From Labrys miyagiensis (GTDB lineage Bacteria; Pseudomonadota; Alphaproteobacteria; Rhizobiales; Labraceae): DNA of 64,000 nt. This document shows, piece after piece, positions 56,373-64,000 of this stretch. The DNA is taken from NCBI RefSeq assembly GCF_030160835.1, contig NZ_BSPC01000006.1:1-64000 (forward strand), given 5' to 3'. The position numbers and the translations under genes were made by a program. The notes beneath the pieces were generated by a model. The model saw only the letters and a program-made list of their open reading frames with translations. It was not told the origin of the DNA and did no database searches. Positions within the stretch are counted from its first letter, which is position 1. Each line of letters begins with the position of its first letter.

Positions 56373-58144
56373 GGCTGGGGATCCTCCAAGCTGTGCGAAA
56401 TGGTCGAATGCGGCTTCCTACCCCCAGGCCGCCTCGCGTTTCTGCCCTTGGCGTCAGCTAAAGGAAGCGAGTCGCTTTCCCTCGCGCTCGACTTCACGAA
56501 GCGTTTGTCGCGGAAACTCCGGGGTAGCAGGCGAGCCGGCGTATCAATGAGTACGGCAGAGACCGGCGCCAATCCCTCGTCACAGGTGCCGGAAGGCATC
56601 GACGAAGCCAGATCGCGCAGTGCCGCGGCGACCGTTGAAAACTTGGAAACTTCGGCTCTCGTAAGAAGTATCGTGCGATCGACGGCTCCCGCGACGAGCC
56701 GGGTCTCGCTTCTTCCTACGATCGGAGGGGCGAGTATGACTATCCAGTCGTAGCTAGGTCGCAGTTCGGCGAGGAAGTGCTTCAGCCTATCGCCTGCGAT
56801 GAGCGCAAGCGCGTCTGGTGCGCTCTCGCGACCACCAGCCATATAGTCGAGTCTCGTCTCCGGAACAGTACAGATCGCTTCGCGCACGTGGCAGGCCCCA
56901 GCCAGAACGTCGAAAACGCCAAACTTTCGCTCGAGACTGTGAAGGCAAATTGGGTGCTTACGTATTTTTGTCGCGTCCATGTCGACCAACAACGTGCTGC
57001 GGATTCGCGAGGCAGCGGTGGCGAAGTTCAATGCAAAATCAAAAGCCTTGTCATTGTCCTCGCTCGCGGTGAGGAGAAGTGTGCTTCGCAGGACCTTTTG
57101 CATAAGAAGCGTCGAGGCAAGCACTGAGTCGACGGCCCTCATGTAACCGGCGGTGCGCGTCGAAGAGCGCCCGGAGCGCGGCCTGAACCAGCGTCGCCGG
57201 TCTGGAATTCCGACAACTCCGGAGAGTGTGAAACTCTCTACAATATCTGAAGGCAGGTAAATGCGCTGATCGAGTGAGCCGAGGAAAAGGGCCAGCGCAA
57301 CGCCGAAAATCCCCGAAAAGATAAACGCAGGAACGATCATGAAGATCGGATTCAGGGAGCTCGGACGCCCGGGGGGACTCGCCAGGGCCACAAGCTGAAC
57401 CGGCGGCGAGAGCGCGAGGCTTTGCTGACGCGCCTCCTCGCTTCGTCGAGTCAACGACTCGCCGAGCTTCAGCGACGCAATCTGCGTTCGAAGATCCGAG
57501 GCATTCACGCCCGCCGGCGCATCTGCAGGCTCGGCTTCAATTCGCGCGAGCTCGGTCTGCAGCGCGATGATTCGAGCGTTGAAGGTATCGCTTGAATTAT
57601 CGAGGCTCTGCACGCCCTGCAGACGCGGGCTTTCCACATAAATCCGGGCGATCCGGTTTGCAATATCGGCGGCCGTCTTGGATGAATTTGCTGTGAAATC
57701 GATCGAGATCAGCCGGGAGCGCATCACTTGGCTGACCTTGAGCCGGCGTTCTAAATCATCCGGCGTGAGCAGGACCTCTCTGAAGGCCGGATCTTGCGAA
57801 AGGAGATCGAAGGCACGCTCAATGAAGGCCTGCGATTGAAGCATAGCGATCTGCGTATCGACCGAGGTGTCACCGTTGCGGCCATCGTCGTCCATTTGGT
57901 TCGCGGATAGTATGGCGGCGGCTGTATAATTGGGCTTGTGGATGGTGCTAACCGTCGCGGCAATGAAGCTTCCGATGACAAGGCAGGCGGCAATCAGGCC
58001 AACCCGACGTCGCACATGACGCACCGCTCTCCGAAGATCGTAGCGAAGCGTAACATCGAGAGGAGAGGCCTCTTGACGGGCCTCCGACAGCGTGTTGAAG
58101 ATCATGACACGATCTGAGCGCGTGAGGTTTGGGGTCATATCCAT
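56369..58144 (-). CDS. Wzz/GumC-type polysaccharide co-polymerase with degenerate BY-kinase domain
   Basis: A 591-residue inner-membrane protein. TM1 at about 49-65 and TM2 at 268-288 bracket a Wzz periplasmic domain (NYTAAAILSANQMDDD; AADIANRIARIYVESPRLQG). The cytoplasmic part (about 300-591) has the BY-kinase fold: STLLLTASEDNDKAFD (358-369) occupies the Walker A position but lacks the GK(S/T), while LLVDMD (385-390) and DWIVILAPPI keep the Walker A-prime and B strands. The C-terminus is not a Tyr-rich tail. It probably sets chain length without kinase activity. Confidence 0.83.
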   Translation of the reverse strand: MDMTPNLTRSDRVMIFNTLSEARQEASPLDVTLRYDLRRAVRHVRRRVGLIAACLVIGSFIAATVSTIHKPNYTAAAILSANQMDDDGRNGDTSVDTQIAMLQSQAFIERAFDLLSQDPAFREVLLTPDDLERRLKVSQVMRSRLISIDFTANSSKTAADIANRIARIYVESPRLQGVQSLDNSSDTFNARIIALQTELARIEAEPADAPAGVNASDLRTQIASLKLGESLTRRSEEARQQSLALSPPVQLVALASPPGRPSSLNPIFMIVPAFIFSGIFGVALALFLGSLDQRIYLPSDIVESFTLSGVVGIPDRRRWFRPRSGRSSTRTAGYMRAVDSVLASTLLMQKVLRSTLLLTASEDNDKAFDFALNFATAASRIRSTLLVDMDATKIRKHPICLHSLERKFGVFDVLAGACHVREAICTVPETRLDYMAGGRESAPDALALIAGDRLKHFLAELRPSYDWIVILAPPIVGRSETRLVAGAVDRTILLTRAEVSKFSTVAAALRDLASSMPSGTCDEGLAPVSAVLIDTPARLLPRSFRDKRFVKSSARESDSLPLADAKGRNARRPGGRKPHSTISHSLEDPQP

Positions 58145-58177
58145 GGGAGGCGCTCCTTGAATCGTGCATAGCCAAGA

Positions 58178-59542
58178 TCACGATGTAATCACGGCACGCC
58201 GCTGCGTAACTCTTTCTTCGGTGGGCCACAAAGATGGCGACGCGGCAACTTCACCGGCCGACCGGGGACGGCCGACAAGAGCAAAGCTGATCGCGAACCA
58301 TACGCTTGGATGGCGAAAGACAACATGAAAGCTGCCGAAAATCAGGATGGCGAAAAGTAGAGCGGTCGTGCCATCGAAGCCCGCTTTCCAAGACCTGTAG
58401 ACGCCCAAAGCGATGACGGAGCCGAAGGCTAGGACTGCCATCACTCCGCCCTGAACGAAGAGTTCAAGCACCGTGTTGTGAGCCTCGAAGTTTGGCGCGA
58501 GGCCTGGCTTCGGATGCTGGATATTGACTGGCGTATCGGAATCGCGCCGACCGGCAAGAATGCTAGGCGGAATCTCGAGGTGTGGGCCGGGGCCGAGGCC
58601 CAATCCCATCGATTCTGTCCCGACCTTGATAGCCTGCTCCCAGAGATGCACTCGAAGCGCTGCATCTTCATTTGCCTCATCATCGCGCGCTATCGCGCTC
58701 GAAGCCTTGATGGCATCAATCCGAATGTCCGAAACATAGGCCTCTACACAGGCGATCCAACCTACCAGTGCCATGATCGCCAGGCTCAACGACGCTAAGG
58801 GCACGCCCTGCTTCTCGGCACGCGCGAACGCGCGGGCAAGCTTTGCCAAGGTGAAGAAGGCAAGGATCGCGACGACGACCGCGGAGAAAGCGTTGCTTTT
58901 GGCGAGAAGCCCGATTCCAAGTCCAACCCCCGCACAAGCCGTCGCAAGCGACTTCGCCCAGACCTTTGGCGTCCGCTCGGCGAGTGCGAGCGCAAAGAAC
59001 CCAATCAGAAGGCACATTAGCGCAAACTGATTGGGATTGTCCGACCAGCCGCGCATGCGATCCCAGTACCACGGATCCATGGTACCGTACTTGAATAGGC
59101 CTTGTGCGTTCGCAAGCTGCAGCAGGAGAAGCAAGGTCCCAATCAAAACGATCATCCAAAGCATCCGGTAAAGCCGGATAGGACCGTCAGGCAGGATAGT
59201 CAGTGCAGCCGTCATGGCGGCGAGAAACGCGTACGCGATGATGTCGTGAACGACGAGCGACCAGTCCACGGGAACATTGCGAATGTATGTCGCCATGACG
59301 CCGAGGCATAGCGCCGCCGCTAAAGTGCTCCAGAACCGCAGAATCTCCCAGAAGGGCCAGGGAAGCACTCGGGGTCGCCGGAGCACCGCTATTACGATTG
59401 GTGGAGCAAGCCACAAAGAGAGCAGGAATTCGCCTGGCCCCATGGGACCATGGGAGAAGCGTAGCTGCGTCTCGAGGGCAAGCAACACCGCGAGCGCTGC
59501 AAGCGAGTCCCACAATGTGGTCGTCCAGCGTGAAGACTTCAC
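58178..59542 (-). CDS. O-antigen ligase/polymerase-like (Wzy/WaaL) membrane protein
   Basis: A 454-residue protein with about twelve hydrophobic helices and a large periplasmic loop (about residues 255-345) containing EDAALRVHLWEQAIKVGTES and PGLAPNFEAHNTVLELFVQG. This is the typical pattern of the Wzy_C/O-antigen ligase family. The ATG at 59542 overlaps the stop of the glycosyltransferase gene. Expected role: polymerisation of lipid-linked repeat units at the periplasmic face. Confidence 0.85.
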   Translation of the reverse strand: MKSSRWTTTLWDSLAALAVLLALETQLRFSHGPMGPGEFLLSLWLAPPIVIAVLRRPRVLPWPFWEILRFWSTLAAALCLGVMATYIRNVPVDWSLVVHDIIAYAFLAAMTAALTILPDGPIRLYRMLWMIVLIGTLLLLLQLANAQGLFKYGTMDPWYWDRMRGWSDNPNQFALMCLLIGFFALALAERTPKVWAKSLATACAGVGLGIGLLAKSNAFSAVVVAILAFFTLAKLARAFARAEKQGVPLASLSLAIMALVGWIACVEAYVSDIRIDAIKASSAIARDDEANEDAALRVHLWEQAIKVGTESMGLGLGPGPHLEIPPSILAGRRDSDTPVNIQHPKPGLAPNFEAHNTVLELFVQGGVMAVLAFGSVIALGVYRSWKAGFDGTTALLFAILIFGSFHVVFRHPSVWFAISFALVGRPRSAGEVAASPSLWPTEERVTQRRAVITS

Positions 59543-60795
59543 CGCAGGCGACCTCCTCTGGAAGCGGCCGCATCGATTGGCCTGCGATGGGTGGATTCTC
59601 CTCCCCTGTTGTCCTCGCGAAAATAGCCGACATCTTTATGCGGCATTATGCGCGGCTTTGATGCAAGACGCTGATAGAGTTCCGCGTGACCAGATACAAC
59701 ATCGTCGAGAGAGAACCGGCTCTTGATCACTTTCGGGCCACGGGCCGCCAGTTCCGCAGCTCTAGCCGGTGAGTCGAGAAGGGTGACGATGTTTTGCGCA
59801 AGTTTCTGCGGATCACGCAGCGGCGTTATGATGCCGTTCCATCCGTCACGCACCACCTCGCGGCATCCTGCGAGATCGGTTGCTACGATAGGCCGCGAGC
59901 AGAGCGCCGCCTCCATAAGTGCCCGGGGGACTCCTTCCGCGTACTCGCTGGGGAATGCGAAGACATCTGACATCGCGAGAAGCGACGGGACGTCCGAGCG
60001 CACACCTGTCGCAATGACATAGGGAACTCGCTTTTGAAACTCATCTTCGCTGACCGCGAACGGGCCTTCGCTTTCGCGTGGCCCGACGACAAGGAAGCGG
60101 ACCCGAGGCCGGATCTTGTTGACGATATCGGCCGCCTTAAGAAGGACGGGAACTCCCTTCTGCCTCGTGACACGAGTGACAGTTGTAACGATCTCGGCGC
60201 CTTCGAGGCCCATAATGCTCCGAAGCTCGCTCGGTGCCAGGCCCGACCGCTGCGCGTGCTCAAAACCTTCGACGTCGATTCCGGCACCTGGAATAAGCAC
60301 CGCCTCGCTCTGGCCAAGCAAATGGTTTCGCATGAAGAACGCTTGATCGCCGCTGTGTTCGAAAACGGTCGCGTCCGTAAAGACCGAAGCGATGCGCTGA
60401 AGTGGGAGATAGGCAATTCGAAGCGCGAGCGCAGCGGGCGAACGGGATGAAAAGGTCCATCCTCTTCCGTTGATCGTCCGAACGATCGCGGTGCGCGCAT
60501 TGCTGTGTGCGGCGAGCGGCATAAGTAGCGCCAGCTTCGTATCGAAGGCGTGCGCCACGTCGGCGTCAACGTCGCGCAGCAGGCGCGCAAGGACGCCTCT
60601 CGTCCGTATGTCGGACGTCGGATCAAAGAAACGATTGAACTGGAATTGATGAAATCTGAAGTCGGCACGCAGGAACGGCTCGGGATCGCCGCTTGCGGCC
60701 ACAGTTACATTGAATCCACGATCCCGTAGCTTTATCATAAACGGGATTCGGAGGTTTTGATCTTCCCCGCCGACGAAGAGCAAATGTACGCTCAC
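59539..60795 (-). CDS. family 4 glycosyltransferase
   Basis: A GT-B-fold transferase of about 418 residues. N-terminal SVHLLFVGGEDQNLRIPFMI, the C-terminal donor domain with VTTVTRVTRQKGVPVLLKAA, DVFAFPSEYAEGVPRALMEA (EX7E) and GWNGIITPLRD. I favour the GTG at 60795 with GGAG 8 bases upstream; the 25 residues before it look non-homologous. First gene of the leftward exopolysaccharide operon. Confidence 0.87.
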   Translation of the reverse strand: MSVHLLFVGGEDQNLRIPFMIKLRDRGFNVTVAASGDPEPFLRADFRFHQFQFNRFFDPTSDIRTRGVLARLLRDVDADVAHAFDTKLALLMPLAAHSNARTAIVRTINGRGWTFSSRSPAALALRIAYLPLQRIASVFTDATVFEHSGDQAFFMRNHLLGQSEAVLIPGAGIDVEGFEHAQRSGLAPSELRSIMGLEGAEIVTTVTRVTRQKGVPVLLKAADIVNKIRPRVRFLVVGPRESEGPFAVSEDEFQKRVPYVIATGVRSDVPSLLAMSDVFAFPSEYAEGVPRALMEAALCSRPIVATDLAGCREVVRDGWNGIITPLRDPQKLAQNIVTLLDSPARAAELAARGPKVIKSRFSLDDVVSGHAELYQRLASKPRIMPHKDVGYFREDNRGGESTHRRPIDAAASRGGRLR

Positions 60796-61609
60796 AATCA
60801 CTTCTCCGCCAATGGTTGATTTGAGAACGCCACAACAGATGGTGAAATGGTCCGTGTCTTGGCCAATCAAGTCAACACAACGAGTTGAGTAGATGAAATT
60901 AATTCGGCTGAAGGTGAAGCCGAGCTAGATAGGCCCAGAGGTAAAATAAATACCACTTTAGAAACGACGCTACTCTTCGCTGGTGTCTAAAGAGGTAGGT
61001 GGTGGGATGTACTTCAGAACCGCTACACCATAGGCGCGCAATAACGTTTCCCGCGACGTCTGGATGAATTTAACTGCTTGCAAAAGCAGCAAATTGTTAA
61101 GCTGGCGCTCGTCGATTCAACTGAGTGACTGCCTCCTTGGCATAGAACTTTTGAAGTAGAACTCGAGAGGAAGATATACGGCGCAATAATGCGTGCGATT
61201 GTTCTTTTACGCAGCCGTGCCCCTCTGGAAAGCTACGTAATTGACCTTTACATTTTTGTCATAATGTCTATGACTGGAAAAGAAGAGCCGGCTTAACATT
61301 TTGATCCTAAACGGGCTTTTGGCGAAAGACCTGGGAGGCGGTTGATGGAACGCATATCGCCTGGTGGGATACTCGACCTTGAGAGTGGGAGGGCTAACCG
61401 CTCAGGGGCCGTGGACAGATTTCGTAAAGATAGGCGGCTTCCTTCATCCTGAAAAGGTTCCATCTATTATAGCTACCTTTGGGATTTCGGTCTCCTGAGG
61501 TTTCCGACGATGGTGCAGTTGTACCTGAGTGCGGTCTTACCGCGCCTCGTCATGATGGGTGACTATTGGGGGAGCGCGTAGTTATTTCGCGCTGGTTTGG
61601 TGGTGTTCC
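60796..61609. other. 814-base divergent regulatory region of the EPS locus
   Basis: No gene found. The region is AT-richer than its flanks and lies between the divergent GT4 gene and the LuxR-type regulator, so it should hold both promoters. No clear operator was recognised. A long leader, MucR-type sites (AT-rich) or a small RNA are possible but unproven. Confidence 0.4.
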
Positions 61610-62461
61610 ATGACACTCCTCGAGAATAAGCTTGCTCGTTACGCACAACACGCTCGACCCGTTGCGGACAGTTCTGTAGCAACGGCGCGCCCGTTCTATC
61701 TTGAGTCCAATGTCGAGCCGTTACCAAATCGCGAAAATCTCACTCTGGACGTGGGGCCGCCCGCCTCGGAAAAGCGACTGATCGTCGTCGATAGCCAGGC
61801 TTTCTTTCACGAGTGCATCCAGAGGTATCTGGAAACAGCGCTGACGCTCCCTGTCCAGGTCTTCTCCTCTATCTCTGAACTCTCGGAAGAGGCTATTGCT
61901 AGCGGCGTGATCAGGCTGCTCATGATCTTCCTCGCCGACGGCGATCCAAAAGAAACTGCTCGCGCGCTCGACATACTCGCGAACTTCGCCCGCTTGATTC
62001 CGAGCGTCATTCTTTCCTCAAGGCATGATCTCGCGATGATGCGGGCGGTGATGTCCTACGGCGCCAAGGCATATATCCCGATGAACATGGGCTTTGGGAC
62101 TGCAATCGAAGTGGTGCGTTTTGTTCTGGCCGGTGGAACCTATGTTCCCGCGGAATTTCTTCTAGCTGCGGGGGGTTCGGCTGCACCGCCCCCCCCGCAC
62201 GCCGTGGGCGGTGGAATTACGCAGCGCGAACTTACAGTGATCAAGGCGATCCAGCAGGGCAAGCCCAATAAAACAATCGCCTATGAACTCAACCTGTGCG
62301 AAAGCACGGTCAAGGTCCATGTTCGCCAAATCATGAAGAAGCTGCGTGTGAAGAACCGGACAGAGGTCGCGATCAAGTCAGTCGACCTCCTCTCATGTGG
62401 AAGCTGCTTCGATCACAGCGGGTGCTGGTCCGCCGCCCGTTGCCTCAAAAAATCGCTTTGA
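61610..62461 (+). CDS. LuxR-family regulator with atypical receiver domain
   Basis: A 283-residue protein. The N-terminal ~50 residues are unstructured; a receiver-like domain follows (KRLIVVDSQAFFHECIQRYL ... MRAVMSYGAKAYIPMNMGF), then a Pro-rich linker and a LuxR HTH (ITQRELTVIKAIQQGKPNKT; STVKVHVRQIMKKLRVKNR). At the phospho-acceptor position the usual Asp appears to be Phe (RLLMIFLADGDP), so it is likely phosphorylation-independent. Start chosen at ATG 61610. It probably controls the divergent EPS operon. Confidence 0.83.
   Translation: MTLLENKLARYAQHARPVADSSVATARPFYLESNVEPLPNRENLTLDVGPPASEKRLIVVDSQAFFHECIQRYLETALTLPVQVFSSISELSEEAIASGVIRLLMIFLADGDPKETARALDILANFARLIPSVILSSRHDLAMMRAVMSYGAKAYIPMNMGFGTAIEVVRFVLAGGTYVPAEFLLAAGGSAAPPPPHAVGGGITQRELTVIKAIQQGKPNKTIAYELNLCESTVKVHVRQIMKKLRVKNRTEVAIKSVDLLSCGSCFDHSGCWSAARCLKKSL
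62189..62196 (+). repeat. poly-C tract (8) in the interdomain linker
   Basis: Eight consecutive C fall in codons for the Pro-rich linker between receiver and HTH; a G6 run lies just upstream (62170-62175). Slippage at either would separate the HTH from the rest of the protein. Confidence 0.6.
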
Positions 62462-62509
62462 GAGATAGACGGATCTAGTCTTCCGGTGAGCACCGCGAGC
62501 TTGCTGCAT

Positions 62510-63410
62510 GGAGGCATCGCAAGACGTGTCAGGCCGCTGCGGGGGCTTTGACCACGCCTCTCGGACGAATTTCGCTCGCCCGAGTTGGTTCATCCGGTTG
62601 GGCGATTTGACCGCAATTGCGGCTTCCGTAGCGCGGCGGGCGTCATGGCGGGATCTCAGTGTGTCGCCGATGAGGCGCTTGTAGTGGCTTATGGCGGCCT
62701 CCACCTTTGAGCGCTTGATTGTAGCCGGGCGCCTTCTGCCAATTCATCCGCCCATATTCGTCCACGGCAAGTATATGCAAATCGTGCTGGGTTGGCGAGA
62801 TGGTAGCAGTCGGCCCCGGCACCGCCCCCTTGCAGGGCGGTACGACGAAACGGGCGGACGGATTTCGGGCAAGGATGGCATCATAAGTTGCAGCCCCGTC
62901 GCATGCGCCATCGGCGATGAAGGAAGCGGGAGCCTGCTTCAGTTGATCCAATAGCGCTGGTAGATGGGAGGCGTCGTCGGCATCCCTGTCCGTCAGGTCA
63001 AGGGCAACGATTTCACCGCTGGCGACCTCAATGCCGATCTGTAACTTGCACCAGCGCGCCGCTTCGCCGTGCCGTGTTTTTCAAACAACCGTTCACCCAC
63101 GCTGCACAAATTCAGTCTGGTGCTATCGACGATCAAGTGAAGGTCGCCAGTCCTGTCTCTCCGGGGCATTTGAACCAGCAATCCACATGCCTGCTGGCTC
63201 AGCGTCATATGATCGGGAACAGGCAAGTCGATCTCCAGCAATCCCTTGATTGAGCCAATCAAACCCGCGCTCTGGTGCAGTGCCAACCGAAACACGGCTC
63301 GCAAAGTTAGGGCGGTTCGATGGCGAGATCCGAATAGTGACGCTGACCGCCTGGCGTTGTTCGAAGTTGCGCCTTCCAACCGGTGTTCGCATCCGGCGTA
63401 AACTAGATGG
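62510..63410 (-). pseudogene. IS5-family transposase, multiply frameshifted
   Basis: Fragments in three frames form one transposase: RTALTLRAVFRLALHQSAGL and PVPDHMTLS (N-terminal part, near 63310-63200), DLHLIVDSTRLNLCSVGERL (first Asp, near 63130), LKQAPASFIADGACDGAATY (second Asp, near 62930) and AAISHYKRLIGDTLRSR (third catalytic region, near 62690). At least three frameshifts. Inactive. Separate family member from the remnant at 26931. Confidence 0.82.
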
Positions 63411-63661
63411 TCAGACTTCCGCGATTACGAGGTGTCGCGTGATATTCGCGTCAGCTTCTCACCCGATGGCGCCGTCGAGGAATGTGTCGTCTACCCTTCG
63501 AATGAAGTTTGAAAGGCATGATCGGCTCCGAACACAAAAATCGTAAGCAATCTGAGCCGACCCTTCTTAAAAGGCCGCCTCCCAAGCCTCGTTGCAACAA
63601 GGCATATCTGCGCACAGATCTCCCAATACCAAGAGGCAATTTCAATAACGCTTGGTTCCGT

Positions 63662-63707
63662 CTGACGATTTTCGCCAAATCTTTGATTTGGTATCGAAAA
63701 TCGTCAG
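63662..63707. terminator. long hairpin downstream of the HlyD-like gene
   Basis: CTGACGATTTTCG (63662-63674) pairs with CGAAAATCGTCAG (63695-63707), and an inner stem CCAAATC/GATTTGG (63675-63691) stacks on it around TTT. It lies 80 bases beyond the end of the leftward HlyD-family gene, so it is probably its terminator, although a regulatory or mobile-element role is possible. Confidence 0.55.
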
Positions 63708-63786
63708 GTGTTCAAGTCTCGGGTACGTCAGCATCTTCGAGACTTAGTATAAGCATTCAGCTCAATCTGCAAAGCGGCCGCGCTGA

Positions 63787-64000
63787 TCATCTCTCGCGCA
63801 AAACTTCCTGATTGTATCGCATGAGCGGCGAAAGCAGGTAGCTGATGATCCGTCGTGAACCTGTCCTGATCTCGACGGTCACCGCCATTCCGGGCGACAG
63901 CTGAACGGTCCGCCCATCGATCTCCATATCGGTGCGGTCGAGGCTGACGCGCGCAGCATAAACCAGTTCCTGCCCTATCGGTTCGCTCGACGCAGTTTCC
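63787..64000 (-). CDS. type I secretion HlyD-family adaptor, C-terminal part (partial)
   Basis: The last ~71 codons of a gene that begins outside the window. The sequence ASSEPIGQELVYAARVSLDR then GRTVQLSPGMAVTVEIRTG, SRRIISYLLSPLMRYNQEVL is the diagnostic C-terminus of HlyD/PrsE-type membrane-fusion proteins. In rhizobia such PrsDE systems export glycanases that process exopolysaccharide, which fits the EPS genes nearby. Confidence 0.9.
   Translation of the reverse strand, partial: ETASSEPIGQELVYAARVSLDRTDMEIDGRTVQLSPGMAVTVEIRTGSRRIISYLLSPLMRYNQEVLRER

Noticed and set aside
63509-63811. A 100-codon plus-strand frame near the right end
   Set aside because: It runs through the hairpin at 63662-63707 and overlaps the antisense end of the HlyD-family gene; no motifs or ribosome site.

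Overview
The window looks like chromosome of a GC-rich alphaproteobacterium, most likely of the order Hyphomicrobiales (Rhizobiales). The reasons are the MucR/Ros-type regulator, the many binding-protein ABC uptake systems paired with small catabolic operons, the form of glmM and glmS, and the IS6, IS5, IS481 and IS200 remnants. No rRNA, tRNA or CRISPR array was recognised.

Layout. (1) 1-10.2 kb: a carbohydrate uptake and catabolism locus with a truncated alpha/beta hydrolase, a Gfo/Idh/MocA dehydrogenase, a sugar isomerase/epimerase, a DeoR regulator, a class I aldolase, a PfkB kinase and a complete sugar ABC transporter (ATPase, binding protein, two permeases). A kinase plus aldolase plus isomerase set suggests that an imported sugar is isomerised or oxidised, phosphorylated and cleaved; the substrate is unknown. 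(2) 10.3-15.7 kb: an IS6 remnant, then a LacI regulator divergent from an amino-acid-type uptake operon. The operon has a binding protein, an unusual single-chain permease-ATPase and an FAD amine oxidoreductase, with two identical palindromic operators in the gap. (3) 15.9-25.9 kb: a leftward operon-like array with a complete dipeptide-type ABC importer, two more FAD (DAO-family) oxidoreductases, an SDR and a MarR regulator. A perfect 20-bp palindrome lies at its head. Together (2) and (3) look like capture and oxidative deamination of amino-acid, amine or opine-like compounds.

(4) 26-51 kb: an accessory zone full of broken mobile elements. Intact or near-intact cargo includes an AT-rich acyltransferase, a minimal mercury operon (merR / merT / GDCC-motif protein), a LodA/GoxA-like quinoprotein oxidase with a predicted Tat signal and its LodB-like flavoprotein, pcm, a HAD hydrolase, a GT2 glycosyltransferase, a DUF535 (VirK/YbjX-like) gene, a MucR-like regulator with most zinc ligands lost, and a secreted phosphoesterase. 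Essential glmM sits in this zone, between two copies of an ~800-bp direct repeat. glmS follows at 51.2-53.0 kb.

(5) 53.1-60.8 kb: a tightly overlapping leftward exopolysaccharide operon with a GT4 glycosyltransferase, an O-antigen-ligase/polymerase-like membrane protein, a Wzz/BY-kinase-like protein lacking a usable P-loop, a nucleotidyltransferase-thymidylate-kinase-like fusion, a small P-loop kinase and a secreted TIM-barrel-like protein. A divergent LuxR-type regulator with an atypical receiver lies across an ~800-bp gap. (6) 62.5-64 kb: a decayed IS5-family element and the end of a type I secretion HlyD-family adaptor that runs off the window.

The most interesting single item is the Tat-signal LodA/GoxA-LodB pair. 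The duplicated LacI operators, the fused permease-ATPase, the NTase-kinase fusion with its pseudo-BY-kinase neighbour, and the repeat-flanked glmM are the next best leads.
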